Assembly: GCF_022179065.1 (NCBI RefSeq)
Contig: NZ_BPQD01000048.1
Coordinates: 1-42,393, forward strand
Length of the DNA: 42,393 bases
Source: Methylobacterium adhaesivum
GTDB lineage: Bacteria > Pseudomonadota > Alphaproteobacteria > Rhizobiales > Beijerinckiaceae
Direction: 5' to 3'
The notes under the pieces are model-generated. The model did not search any database and was not told where the DNA came from. It saw only the letters and a list, made by a program, of their open reading frames with translations. This document shows, piece by piece, positions 15,915-25,122 of this stretch. Every line of letters starts with the position of its first letter. Positions within the stretch are counted from its first letter, which is position 1. A program made the position numbers and the translations under genes.

Positions 15915-16343
15915 TCAGTCCTCGCCGTCGGACGAAGCATCCCAGCTCTGTGACGCCGCCTCGTCGGGCCGATGCGTCACGGGCCTGACCAGTTCCTCGG
16001 ACGGAAGCATGGCGATGCTGGTCGAGACCAGCCCCGCCATGGCCCTCAGGTCGGGCGACTGGCGCGGATCGCGGGCGATGGCCGAGGCCTCGCGCTCCAG
16101 ACGCAAGTTGCACGCCTTCGACGGCAGGCCGCCCGTGGGCGTGCAGGCGTCGTGCCGGGCACAGGCCGCGTCGAGGGCGTCGATGGGCGGCAGGGGGGCG
16201 TTGTTGCCCGGCCCGCAATAATTGCCGTGGACGAGGAGCGGTCTGTTGAGACCCGCCGCCGGCTGCGCCGCTGCGGGCAAGGCCCACGACAGGACGGGCG
16301 CTGCGAGAAGCAGAACGAACGGGATGGTTTGGATCGAGCGCAT
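15915..16343 (-). CDS. Secreted phospholipase A2-like protein
   Basis: A 142-residue protein with a signal peptide (residues 1-26, ending AAAQ). The mature part has the calcium-loop-like YCGPGN (42-47) and the helix IDALDAACARHDAC (54-67), which holds the His64-Asp65 dyad of secreted phospholipases A2. Two cysteines flank the dyad (61 and 67), with Cys43 and Cys78 as further disulfide candidates. Such enzymes cleave the sn-2 acyl ester of phospholipids using calcium. The C-terminal 50 residues are acidic and unrelated to the catalytic core. The ATG at 16343 is used because the upstream in-frame TTG at 16355 only lengthens the leader. It converges on fabI. Activity is inferred from motifs alone. 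Confidence 0.7.
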   Translation of the reverse strand: MRSIQTIPFVLLLAAPVLSWALPAAAQPAAGLNRPLLVHGNYCGPGNNAPLPPIDALDAACARHDACTPTGGLPSKACNLRLEREASAIARDPRQSPDLRAMAGLVSTSIAMLPSEELVRPVTHRPDEAASQSWDASSDGED

Positions 16344-16460
16344 GATGGCAGCCAATTCTGGTACGGATCACCCCCTCAGGTGATGCGGTGCGGCGACCGC
16401 CGCCGGGTGCGGCCAGCCTGATTTAAGTTTCAAAGTGGGACGGGGTTCCGGGCCGCCGGG

Positions 16461-17273
16461 TTACCGATCCGTCGCAGGCGGCAGGGCGGGGGCTGTCCCA
16501 CCGGTGACGGCCTGACCCATCTCGTCGCCGCGATTCTCCTTGAGGGCGACGCCCGTCACCCCGCGCCGCAGGGCCTCGCGAACGAGCCAGGCCAGGGTGT
16601 CGGCGGCCCGCGCGAGGGAGAGGCCGCGTTCGTGGATGTTCGAGATGCAGTTGCGCTCGGCATCGCGCCGGCCCGGGCGCGGCGCGTGGGTGAGGTAGAT
16701 CCCGAGGCTGTCGGCGACGCTGAGGCCGGGCCGCTCACCGATGAGGACGGCCGAGAGGCGGGCGCCGAGCCCGTCGCCGATGGGATCGCCCAGGGCCACG
16801 CGGGCCTGGGTCGCCACCACGATGGGGGCGATGGACACGCCGTCGAGGCGGGCGAGGCAGGCGTGGACCAGCGCGGCGGCCTGGCTCTGCACGGCCCGGG
16901 CCGACAGGCCATCCCCGATCACGAAGACGAGGTCGACCCCACCCGTCACGGCCTCCAGCGTGGTCCCGGCCTCGAGCACCCGACCGAGATCGGGGCGCCG
17001 GAGATAGGTGGCGCGGTCGGGCGCGGCACTGCGGACCTGCACCACCGGATTGGGCGCGAGGGCCGCCGCCAGGGCCGCCGTGTCGAGGGCGGCGTGGACG
17101 GCATCGCGCGCCCGGGCGTGGTCGAGCTGGAAATCGAGCACCGCCCCGAGGGGCATCGCGTCGCCCCGGCGGCCGAGGCCGATCCGGGCTGAGGTCGCCG
17201 TCCGCAGGCGGACCCAGGGATCGTCCGAAGGGGGAAGCGGGCCGCCGCCGCTCGCCAGGTCGCCGCCGCTCAT
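16461..17273 (-). CDS. eutC: Ethanolamine ammonia-lyase small subunit EutC
   Basis: A 270-residue small subunit of adenosylcobalamin-dependent ethanolamine ammonia-lyase, which converts ethanolamine to acetaldehyde and ammonia. Family features include the N-terminal DPWVRLRTATSARIGLGR, a LDFQLDHARARDAV helix, DLVFVIGDGLSA, a GERPGLSVADSLGIYLTH stretch, and the C-terminal RNCISNIHERGL with Cys. The start overlaps the eutB stop by four bases (ATGA, 17270-17273), so the subunits should be made in equal amounts. The first 16 residues (Gly/Ser/Pro-rich) are variable. No other eut gene is adjacent. Confidence 0.95.
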   Translation of the reverse strand: MSGGDLASGGGPLPPSDDPWVRLRTATSARIGLGRRGDAMPLGAVLDFQLDHARARDAVHAALDTAALAAALAPNPVVQVRSAAPDRATYLRRPDLGRVLEAGTTLEAVTGGVDLVFVIGDGLSARAVQSQAAALVHACLARLDGVSIAPIVVATQARVALGDPIGDGLGARLSAVLIGERPGLSVADSLGIYLTHAPRPGRRDAERNCISNIHERGLSLARAADTLAWLVREALRRGVTGVALKENRGDEMGQAVTGGTAPALPPATDR

Positions 17274-18667
17274 GCCACCCGCTCCGCGTGATCGAGGAGG
17301 CGGGCGAGGCTCGGGTGGCGGGGTTCGAGTTCGCGAACGCCGCCGTCCGGGGTCGCGAGGCCCATCCGGTCGAGCCACGCCTCGAATTCGGGCGCCGCGC
17401 GGACGTTCAGGGTGCCGCGCAGGGTCAACACGTCGTGGAACGACAGGCTCTGGTAGTTGAGCATGATGTCGTCGGAGCCCGGCACGGCGATGAGGAAGCT
17501 GCACCCCGCCACCGTCAGCAGGGTCATCAGCCCGTCCATGTCGTCCTGGTCGGCCTCGGCGTGGTTGGTGTAGCAGACGTCGCAGCCCATCGGCAGGCCG
17601 AGGAGCTTGCCGCAGAAGTGGTCCTCCAGGCCGGCGCGGGCGATCTGCTTGCCGTCGTAGAGGTATTCCGGGCCGATGAAGCCCACCACGGTGTTGACGA
17701 GGAGGGGCCGGAAGGCGCGGGCGACGGCGTAGGCGCGGGCCTCCACGGTCTGCTGATCGATGCCGTGATGGGCGTCGGCCGACAACGCCGCGCCCTGGCC
17801 AGTCTCGAAATACATCGCGTGGTCGCCCACGGTCCCACGCTTCAGGCCACGCACGGCGTCGTGGGCCTCGGCCAGAACCGCGAGGTCGACGCCGAAGCCC
17901 CGGTTGGCCGCCTCCGTTCCGGCCACCGACTGGAACACCAGGTCCACGGGCGCGCCCCGCTCCAGGATGGCGAGGGCGTTGGTGACGTGGGTGAGTACGC
18001 AGGTCTGGGCCGGGATGTCGTAGAGCTGGCGCAGCTCGTCGAGCATGATCATGAGGGCGCGCGCGTTCTCGACGTTGTCGGTCGCCGGATTGACGCCGAT
18101 GCAGGCGTCGCCCACGCCGTAGAGAAGCCCGTCGAGGACGGAGGCCGCGATGCCGCGCGGATCGTCCGTGGGGTGGTTCGGCTGCAGCCGGGTGCCGAGG
18201 CGGCCGGGCAGGCCGAGGGTGGTGCGGAACGCCGTCACCACCCGGCACTTGCGCGCCACCACGATGAGGTCCTGCGCCCGCATGAGCTTCGAGACCGCCG
18301 CCACCATTTCCGGCGTCAGGCCCGGCGCCAGGGCGGCGAGCCCCTCCGTCGTCGCCGCGCGGGACAGGAGCCAGTCGCGGAACCCGCCCACCGTCAGGTG
18401 CGCCACGGGGGCGAAGGCCGCCGCGTCGTGGGTGTCGAGGATGAGGCGGGTGACCTCGTCCGCCTCGTAGGGCACCAGGGCCTCGGTGAGGAAGACGGCA
18501 AGCGGCAGATCGGCCAGGACGCGCCGGGCGGCGATGCGCTGGGCGTCGCTCGTGGCGGCGAGCCCGGCCAGCTCGTCCCCCGAGCGCCGGGGCGAGGCGG
18601 CGGCCATCACGTGCCGGAGGTCGGCGAAGGCGTAACGCTCGCCGCCGAGATCGCACCGGTAGGCCAT
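17270..18667 (-). CDS. eutB: Ethanolamine ammonia-lyase large subunit EutB
   Basis: A 465-residue catalytic subunit with the TIM-barrel that holds ethanolamine. Visible landmarks are LQPNHPTDDPRGI, GLLYGVGDACIGVNPATD, the TCVLTHVTNAL region, FQSVAGTEAANRGFGVD, and near the C-terminus LPMGCDVCYTNHAEADQDD followed by GCSFLIAVPGSDDIMLNYQS. The ATG at 18667 is preceded by GAGGGAAC. Length and order match the family (about 453-465). Only eutBC is present: there is no eutA reactivase, permease, acetaldehyde dehydrogenase or shell protein in the window, and I saw no cobalamin-riboswitch-like leader in the 136 bases to the divergent neighbour. Acetaldehyde would therefore be handled by enzymes encoded elsewhere. 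Confidence 0.95.
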   Translation of the reverse strand: MAYRCDLGGERYAFADLRHVMAAASPRRSGDELAGLAATSDAQRIAARRVLADLPLAVFLTEALVPYEADEVTRLILDTHDAAAFAPVAHLTVGGFRDWLLSRAATTEGLAALAPGLTPEMVAAVSKLMRAQDLIVVARKCRVVTAFRTTLGLPGRLGTRLQPNHPTDDPRGIAASVLDGLLYGVGDACIGVNPATDNVENARALMIMLDELRQLYDIPAQTCVLTHVTNALAILERGAPVDLVFQSVAGTEAANRGFGVDLAVLAEAHDAVRGLKRGTVGDHAMYFETGQGAALSADAHHGIDQQTVEARAYAVARAFRPLLVNTVVGFIGPEYLYDGKQIARAGLEDHFCGKLLGLPMGCDVCYTNHAEADQDDMDGLMTLLTVAGCSFLIAVPGSDDIMLNYQSLSFHDVLTLRGTLNVRAAPEFEAWLDRMGLATPDGGVRELEPRHPSLARLLDHAERVA

Positions 18668-18803
18668 GGCCGTTCCCTCAACCCCGCACCGAAGCCCCAC
18701 GAAGCCACAACGGGCGGTGGGTGTCGAGATCGGCGATGCCGGTGGGAACGAACGCTTAAGCCGGGCCGGCGATGATGCGCGGCAGCGCGACGGAGGAGCG
18801 GCC

Positions 18804-20096
18804 TTGGACAGAGGGATGGCCCTGCACCCCGTGCGCCCCGCGGCGGAGCACACCCGCGTGCACGGGCTGCGCATCGCGCTGACCGTCGTCTCGGTGGCGC
18901 TGTCGTTCACCGTCTCGTCGATGCTGCTCTCCACCCTCGGCTACCATTACGAGACCTCGGGCGGCCTGCCGTTCGAGAAGTTCCACCCCGGCACCGTGGT
19001 GCTGCTAGTCGCCTTCGCGCTCCTCGTGGTCGAGGACGGGCCGGAGCGGACGATCGGCCTCCTCCTGCGCGACCACCGGCTCTCGGTGATCTACGTCGGG
19101 TGCCTCGTCTTCTACATGCTGTACGTGCCCGTGGTCCTCGGCCGGCCGGTGACGTTCATCTTCGATACGCTGCTGGCCCCAGCCGTCGCCGCCATCCTGC
19201 TCGCCCGCACGGACATCCGCTCCCTGCGCCGCATCGGCTGGCTCATCCACGGCCTCATGGCCATCAACGCCGTGATCGGAAGCCTCGAATCCCTGCTGAA
19301 ATGGCGGCTCGTGCCGTTCTACATCGGCGACGTCCTCGTGGACTACGACTGGCGCTCGACGGCGCTCCTCGGCCATCCCCTGCAGAATGCCGGTGTCACG
19401 GCGATCTACGCCCTGGTGCTGCTCACGGGCCTGCGCGGGGAATTGCCCGCCCGCTGGGCGCTTCCGGCCTTCCTCCTTCAGCTCGCGGCCCTGCCGGCCT
19501 TCGGCGGCCGCACGGCGGCGGTGGCGCTCACGGTGGCGGCCGGGGTCTGGCTCGCCGCGCAGGGGCTGCTCATCCTGTCCGGGCGCCGCTTTCCCCTCTC
19601 GGCCCTGCTGTGGATCGCCCTGCTGTGCCCGGTGCTGGCCATCGGCGTCTGGCTCGTCAGCGACAGCGCCTACGTGACGCTCTTCGTCGACCGGTTCGTG
19701 GACGATGCCGGCAGCGCCGAGACCCGGGTGCGGATGCTGTCGCTGTTCGGCGAGTTCTCGTGGGGGGACCTGTTCATCGGCCCCGATCCCAAGACCCTGG
19801 CCGCCCTGCAGTTCCGCGAGGGGCTGGAACTCGGCCTCGAAAGCTTCGTCGTCGCCTTCCTGCTCACGAGCGGGATCTTCGTCAGTTCGATCCTGTTCTT
19901 CGGCCTCGCGCTGTTCTTCATCCGGATCGGCCTCCTGGTCCCGTGGCAGGGCAAGGCCGCCCTGGGTTTGTGCCTGTTCCTCAACACCACCTCGACGGGC
20001 TTCGCCAGCAAGTCCACCACCCTCGAACTCGTGGTATGCCTGCTCCTCGTGATGACTTGGACGCGCCCATCCGCCGGGCGGGATCCTCAGGGCTGA
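18804..20096 (+). CDS. VpsF-like / O-antigen-ligase-like polysaccharide membrane protein
   Basis: A polytopic inner-membrane protein of 430 residues with some ten to twelve hydrophobic segments. A periplasmic-type loop in the C-terminal half (SAYVTLFVDRFVDDAGSAET to FSWGDLFIGPD) lies in the position of the large loop of Wzy/WaaL-like polymerases and ligases. VpsF-type proteins act in exopolysaccharide export or polymerisation. The start is set at TTG 18804, five bases after GGAGGAG; the ATG at 18816 is an alternative with poor spacing. It is divergent from eutB and its last ten bases overlap the end of the asmA-like gene on the other strand. The polysaccharide concerned is unknown. Confidence 0.65.
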   Translation: MDRGMALHPVRPAAEHTRVHGLRIALTVVSVALSFTVSSMLLSTLGYHYETSGGLPFEKFHPGTVVLLVAFALLVVEDGPERTIGLLLRDHRLSVIYVGCLVFYMLYVPVVLGRPVTFIFDTLLAPAVAAILLARTDIRSLRRIGWLIHGLMAINAVIGSLESLLKWRLVPFYIGDVLVDYDWRSTALLGHPLQNAGVTAIYALVLLTGLRGELPARWALPAFLLQLAALPAFGGRTAAVALTVAAGVWLAAQGLLILSGRRFPLSALLWIALLCPVLAIGVWLVSDSAYVTLFVDRFVDDAGSAETRVRMLSLFGEFSWGDLFIGPDPKTLAALQFREGLELGLESFVVAFLLTSGIFVSSILFFGLALFFIRIGLLVPWQGKAALGLCLFLNTTSTGFASKSTTLELVVCLLLVMTWTRPSAGRDPQG

Positions 20097-23000
20097 GGCA
20101 CCAGCGGCGCGGCCTCCGGCTCGCGGCGCCGGGCGGCCTCCTCCGCCTCGCGGGCCCGGCTCGCCTCCTCGGCCTCACGGGCACGGGCTTGGCGCGCGGC
20201 CTCGGCGGCGGCCTTGAGGCGCGCCTGACGGGCCGCCTCCTCCGCTGCGAGGCGCTCGGCCAATGCCTTCTCGGCGAGCGCCTTGTCCGCCAGCGCCTTC
20301 TCGGCGGCGGCGCGGGCCTTGTCCATCTCGATGCGGGCCCGGCGGCGCAGGCGCTCGGTCTGGTCGGCCTCCATGGCCTCGATGCTCTCCAGCTCGCGCT
20401 GCAGCACGAGGGCGGCGAGGCCGTTGGTCGAGGGCCCGACATCGATCTGGCGCTCGGGGTTCGCCACCGGCCCGGTGAAGCCGAGCTGGATCGCGGGCGG
20501 CCCGCCGGTCCAGGCCTTCGGGGCGGTCGCCGCCGTCAGGGTGCCGCGCGCGTCGAGGCGGTCGCCGCGCAGGTCGAGGCCGAGGGTGCCGGTCCAGCGC
20601 GCGCCCCCGAGATCGAAGCTCAAGGGACCCGTCCGGAGCGTTCCCCCCACCAGGGTCACGGGCGTGGTGACGGGGCCCGGCGCGTGGAGCGGCCCGGCGC
20701 CGAGTTCCTCCGCCGCCAGGGCCTGGAGGCGGCCCTCGCGTAAGGGGTCGTCCTCGGCGAGCGCCCGGTCGAGGGCACGTGTCAGGCCCGCCGGATCGGC
20801 GCCCGGCAGGGTGAGGTTCGCCAGGGTGAGGCCGCCGCTGCCGCCGAGGTTGTTCGCCAGCGCCGCTGGCGTCTCGCCCGAGGTGCCGAACCGCAGATTC
20901 GCGGACAGGCGGCCCGAGACCGTGCCGGTGCCGACGAGGCCTGCGAGATCGGCATCGCTCACGCTGCCCTCCCCCGCCACCGCCGCCGCGCCGCCCTGGC
21001 GCGACAGGGTGACCGCGCCCGTGAGCCGCCCCCCCGCCAGGGTGCCGGCAAGGTCGGTGAGGCTCAGGGTCCCGTCCTCCAGGCGCGCCTTGGCGGCGGC
21101 CCCCGTGGCGACGTGGCCGCGTCCGAGGTCGAGGCTGTCGATGGTGAGGTCGAGGGCGATGCGCGGGCGGGCGGGGGGCGCCGGAGCGAAACGCGCGAAG
21201 GCCGTGTCGCCCCCGCCCTCTTGGGGGATCACCAGGGCGGCGGCCAGGGCCGGCAGGGACAGGCGCCCGAGACCGACGCGCCCGGCGACCTCGCCCTCGG
21301 GGGCGATGCCGATCTCGGCCGACACGGCGGTGCCGGCGAGTCGCCCCTTGAGGACGACGCGGCCCTCGTCGCCGGCCCGCGACAGGCCGAGGGTGAGATC
21401 GGCCGGGAGGGGAAGGCGCAGGGGCGCAGTCCCGGCGAGCCGCAGGAACGGGGCGAGATCGGGGGTGCCGAGGCGCAGTTCGCCCGCGCTCGGTGGCCCG
21501 GCCTCGGCCGCGAGGACGATGGGTTGAAGGGTCGAGACCGTGAGGTCCGCCACCGTGCCGGTCACCCCGAGGGCGAGGCCGGCGGCGGCGTCTTCGGAGT
21601 CGCGGGTCCCCGTGAGGTGCAGGCGGCCGGGCTTGTTCAGGGCGGCCACGTCGGCGCGGCCGAACCACGTGGCGGCGGCGGGCGTCGCCAGGGTGAGGTC
21701 GAGTTGGCCGACGCGGCCGGCGCGGCTCACGAGGTCGAGGTCGAGGCTGCCGCCCGCCGCCGTGCCCTTGGCCGTGGTGCGCAGGCTGTCGGCCGCGCCC
21801 GCGTCCCGCTCCAGGGTGACGGCGAGGTCGAGGGCCCCCGCGCGCAGGCCGGGAGGGATCAGGCGGGCCTCCGCGACCCACACCCGGTCGAGGAGGGCGA
21901 GCAATGGCGCGGCCACGGGGGCGGCGATGCGCCCGGCGATGCGGCCGGCCCCGTCGGCGTCGATGCGGCCCGACAGACTGGCCCGGGCGCCGGCGAGATT
22001 CGTGACGTCGAGGCTGTCGATGGCGAGGCGCGCCCCGTCGGACTGGATGCTCGCCGCGATGGTGCCGTTGCCCGAATCCGCCCCGGCGGGGCCGTAGCGC
22101 ACGTCGCGGGCCTGGAGAACGAGGCCGAAATCGTGGCCCTGGAGATCGGCGAGCGCCCCGCTGAACGACGGAAGTGCCGCGATGTCGATCCCTTGCGCAG
22201 CGAGCTGCGCGTCGACTCGCCCGCGGGCGCCGGCCTCGGGAACGCGGTAGCGGGCATTGCCGGTGACGCGCGCCGTCCCGAGATCGAGGCGCAGATTGCG
22301 CAGGGACACGGAGAGGGGTTCGGCCGACAGATCAGCCGCCGCCCGGATCGGACGCCCGTCCATGAGCGCCACGCCCGGTCCCTCGACGCCGAGCTTGCGC
22401 AGGTAGCGCCCGAACCCGTCCGAGGCGGGGGCGTCGAGATCGAACCGCCCGGTGAAACGCGGGGCCGGGTCCCTGTCGATCTCGCCCGAGGCGCTGAAGG
22501 CCGCCGCCCCGGGGGCGGTGACGGAGAACCGCTTGAGCAGGATGCCGCCCGAGCGCTCGAAGGTGCCGGCGAGGGTGAGGTTCTGCCAGTCCTCGAGGCC
22601 GAGCGACACGCTCTCGACGCTGAGGTCGGCCTCGATGCTGAGCGGCAGGCCGGTCCCGGCCTTCGGGGGGCCCCGCGCGAGGAGGGCCTGGCCCGCCGCC
22701 GAAAGCAGGAAGGCGTCGAGGTCGAGGCGGCGGGCGCCGAGGGAGAGGGTGGCGCGGCCGCTGCGCAGGTCCACCCCGCCCTTGCCCGACAGGCGCAAGG
22801 CCCGGCCGCCCGGATCGATGTCGAGATCGAGGGCGCTGAAGCGTGCCACGGCGCCCCGGGCCGTGAACGTGCCGCCGAGCTGCACCGGCAGGTAGGGCCC
22901 GGCCACCTGGGAGGGCGGCCCGACGACGAGGCGGGCCGTGCCCTCCCCCTGCGGGATCACCGCGCGCTCGCCCGGCCCGGCCGTCTCCGAGGGGGCGGGC

Positions 23001-23668
23001 GCGAGGGAGAGTTTCGCGTCGATCTCGCCGTAGGGCCGGGTGTCGCCGCCGGCAGAGACCTTCACGGGAAGAGCGCCCTCCGGGGTCGGCTCGCCCGTCG
23101 CCAGCCGGAAGGGGACGCCCTGGCTCGTGCCCTCGACCCGCCAGGGCCCAGTGAGGCGCGGGCTCGCGAGTCGCACGGCCTCGGCATAGAACTGGTCGGT
23201 GCGGCCCGTGGCCGGCACCTGGGTGGTGACGAGGAGCTGACGGACCTCCAGATCCTCGATGGCGAGGTCGCGGCCGCTCAATCCCGCCGCGAGATCGGCG
23301 GGCACGCGGATCGCCTCGCCCTCGGTGACGGGCAGGCGTAGTTCGGCCCGCCCGATCCGGGTCTCGGTGAACCGCACCTCGCCCTTGATCAGGGGAGTCA
23401 GCGCCACCTCGGCCTTCACGAAATGCAGGTCGAGGCCGGGCCGCGTCGGGGATTCCCCGAGGTGCAGGCGGTCGAAGCGCAGGCGCGGCGAGGGCAGGAG
23501 CCGCACGGCGATGCGGCCCTCGCTGCGGGCCGGGACACCGAGGGAGCGGGCGATCACGCCGTCGATGAGGTCGCGCTGCGCGCTCCAGGCCACGAAGGGC
23601 GGGACCGCGAGGGCCGCGACGAGGATGAGGACGACGACGCCCGCCAGCGCAGTCAGGAGGTCACGCAC
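20087..23668 (-). CDS. AsmA-family envelope protein with charged C-terminal coil
   Basis: A very large protein of 1193 residues. The GTG at 23668 begins one hydrophobic anchor (DLLTALAGVVVLILVAALAVP), after which the chain is probably periplasmic. The first 130 residues match the AsmA N-terminus (RSLGVPARSEGRIAVRLLPS; FVKAEVALTPLIKGEV), and the remainder consists of repeated amphipathic beta strands, including the typical C-terminal LGGSGGLTLANLTL of AsmA. AsmA-like proteins form long hydrophobic grooves and move phospholipids between membranes. The last 100 residues differ: an Ala/Glu/Arg/Lys-rich predicted coiled coil with repeated AEKALADKALAEKALAERL-type heptads, then a short Pro-rich end. 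Coding extends ten bases past the stop of the converging gene. A longer GTG start at 23749 has no ribosome-binding site. Confidence 0.85.
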   Translation of the reverse strand: MRDLLTALAGVVVLILVAALAVPPFVAWSAQRDLIDGVIARSLGVPARSEGRIAVRLLPSPRLRFDRLHLGESPTRPGLDLHFVKAEVALTPLIKGEVRFTETRIGRAELRLPVTEGEAIRVPADLAAGLSGRDLAIEDLEVRQLLVTTQVPATGRTDQFYAEAVRLASPRLTGPWRVEGTSQGVPFRLATGEPTPEGALPVKVSAGGDTRPYGEIDAKLSLAPAPSETAGPGERAVIPQGEGTARLVVGPPSQVAGPYLPVQLGGTFTARGAVARFSALDLDIDPGGRALRLSGKGGVDLRSGRATLSLGARRLDLDAFLLSAAGQALLARGPPKAGTGLPLSIEADLSVESVSLGLEDWQNLTLAGTFERSGGILLKRFSVTAPGAAAFSASGEIDRDPAPRFTGRFDLDAPASDGFGRYLRKLGVEGPGVALMDGRPIRAAADLSAEPLSVSLRNLRLDLGTARVTGNARYRVPEAGARGRVDAQLAAQGIDIAALPSFSGALADLQGHDFGLVLQARDVRYGPAGADSGNGTIAASIQSDGARLAIDSLDVTNLAGARASLSGRIDADGAGRIAGRIAAPVAAPLLALLDRVWVAEARLIPPGLRAGALDLAVTLERDAGAADSLRTTAKGTAAGGSLDLDLVSRAGRVGQLDLTLATPAAATWFGRADVAALNKPGRLHLTGTRDSEDAAAGLALGVTGTVADLTVSTLQPIVLAAEAGPPSAGELRLGTPDLAPFLRLAGTAPLRLPLPADLTLGLSRAGDEGRVVLKGRLAGTAVSAEIGIAPEGEVAGRVGLGRLSLPALAAALVIPQEGGGDTAFARFAPAPPARPRIALDLTIDSLDLGRGHVATGAAAKARLEDGTLSLTDLAGTLAGGRLTGAVTLSRQGGAAAVAGEGSVSDADLAGLVGTGTVSGRLSANLRFGTSGETPAALANNLGGSGGLTLANLTLPGADPAGLTRALDRALAEDDPLREGRLQALAAEELGAGPLHAPGPVTTPVTLVGGTLRTGPLSFDLGGARWTGTLGLDLRGDRLDARGTLTAATAPKAWTGGPPAIQLGFTGPVANPERQIDVGPSTNGLAALVLQRELESIEAMEADQTERLRRRARIEMDKARAAAEKALADKALAEKALAERLAAEEAARQARLKAAAEAARQARAREAEEASRAREAEEAARRREPEAAPLVPQP

Positions 23669-23806
23669 GCTCGTCTCGTTCCGCCGCCCCCCGGAGACGG
23701 GGCCGTCCGCCGCGGGATCGCGTCCCGCCCGAGGGGCGGCATAGCACACCGGTTCGGTTTGGCGTACCGCCCGGGCGCCTCACCCCCGGGCCGTGGAAGA
23801 GGCGGA

Positions 23807-25033
23807 TCAGGCGTCGACGTTCTTGAGGACCAGGGTGGCGTTGGTGCCGCCGAAGCCGAAGGAGTTCGACAGCACGTGGCCGAGCTTGGCCCCGTCCCGA
23901 CGGGCCCGCAGGATCGGCATGTCGGCGAACGCCGGATCGATCTCGTCGATATGCGCGCTCTCGCAGATGAAGTCGTTGTTCATCATGAGGAGCGAATAGA
24001 TCGCCTCCTGTACGCCGGTGGCGCCCAGCGAATGGCCGGTGAGGGACTTGGTGGCGGCGATCGGCGGGCAGGCGTCGCCGCGTCCGAACACCTCGCGGAT
24101 CGCCTCGATCTCCTTCTCGTCGCCGACCGGCGTCGAGGTGGCATGGGGGTTGATGTAGTCGATGGGCGCGCCCTTCAGGCCACCGATGGCCTGGCGCATG
24201 CAGCGAACCGCGCCCTCGCCCGAGGGGGCGACCATGTCGTGGCCGTCGGAGGTGGCGCCGTAGCCGGCGATCTCGCCGTAGATCGTGGCGCCGCGCGCCT
24301 TGGCGTGCTCGTATTCCTCAAGCACCAGCACCCCGGCACCGCCGGCGATGACGAAGCCGTCGCGGTTGACGTCGTAGGCGCGCGAGGCGCGGGCCGGCGT
24401 GTCGTTGTACTTCGACGACATGGCGCCCATGGCGTCGAACAGCACCGACAGGGTCCAGTCGAGGTCCTCGCAGCCGCCCGCGAAGATGATGTCCTGGCGC
24501 CCGCCCTGGATGATCTCGGCGGCGTTGCCGATGCAGTGGTTCGAGGTCGCGCAGGCCGACGCGATGGAATAGTTCACGCCCTTGATCTTGAACCAGGTCG
24601 CGAGCGTCGCGGAGGCGGTTGAGGACATGGCTTTGGGCACCGCGAACGGTCCGACGCGTTTGGGACCCTTCTCCCGCGCGATGGCGGCGGATTCCACGAT
24701 CACCTTCGTGGACGGGCCGCCCGAGCCCATGATGATGCCGGTGCGGTCGTTGGAGATGTCGGAGGGTTCGAGGCCCGACTGGCGGATCGCCTGATCCATG
24801 GCGACGTGGTTCCAGGCGGTGCCGCCACCGTGGAAGCGCATGGCGCGCCGGTCGACGACGCTCTCGGCATCGAGGGTCGGACGCCCCTCCACCTGGCTGC
24901 GGAAACCGTGCTCGGCATACGAGGCAGACGGCCCGATGCCGGACTTGGCCTCGCGCAGGGAGGCGAGAACCTCGTCGGTGTTGTTGCCGATGGACGAGAC
25001 GATGCCCATCCCGGTGATCACGACACGCCGCAT
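23807..25033 (-). CDS. fabB: 3-Oxoacyl-ACP synthase I FabB
   Basis: A 408-residue condensing enzyme that elongates acyl-ACP with malonyl-ACP and, with FabA, is needed for unsaturated fatty acids. The catalytic residues are Cys161 (SACATSN), His297 ([11 protein letters not shown]), Lys329 and His334 ([10 protein letters not shown]), within two residues of the E. coli FabB numbers. [13 protein letters not shown] marks the C-terminal Gly-rich loop. The start at ATG 25033 ([10 protein letters not shown]) is the standard family start; an in-frame GTG at 25072 would add 13 residues. It lies 89 bases after fabA on the same strand, as in many proteobacteria. Confidence 0.95.
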   Translation of the reverse strand: MRRVVITGMGIVSSIGNNTDEVLASLREAKSGIGPSASYAEHGFRSQVEGRPTLDAESVVDRRAMRFHGGGTAWNHVAMDQAIRQSGLEPSDISNDRTGIIMGSGGPSTKVIVESAAIAREKGPKRVGPFAVPKAMSSTASATLATWFKIKGVNYSIASACATSNHCIGNAAEIIQGGRQDIIFAGGCEDLDWTLSVLFDAMGAMSSKYNDTPARASRAYDVNRDGFVIAGGAGVLVLEEYEHAKARGATIYGEIAGYGATSDGHDMVAPSGEGAVRCMRQAIGGLKGAPIDYINPHATSTPVGDEKEIEAIREVFGRGDACPPIAATKSLTGHSLGATGVQEAIYSLLMMNNDFICESAHIDEIDPAFADMPILRARRDGAKLGHVLSNSFGFGGTNATLVLKNVDA

Positions 25034-25122
25034 GGACCGCTTCTTCTCCGCCGCCGGTGCTTCGGACGGCACCCTATTGTCGTCAGTTAGGACGCTGACG
25101 CGCCGATCTCAACCGTTTCGCC

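Noticed and set aside
18668-18803. Looked for a cobalamin riboswitch or other leader before eutB
   Set aside because: Only 136 bases are available and no B12-box-like sequence is visible.
21113-23341. A 742-codon open frame on the + strand
   Set aside because: Antisense to the asmA-like gene, low-complexity Glu/Gly/Arg/Ala content, no start context or motif.
23769-23791. Seven-bp GCCCGGG/CCCGGGC hairpin downstream of fabB
   Set aside because: Lacks a U-run on the minus strand; in this GC-rich DNA such a stem can arise by chance.
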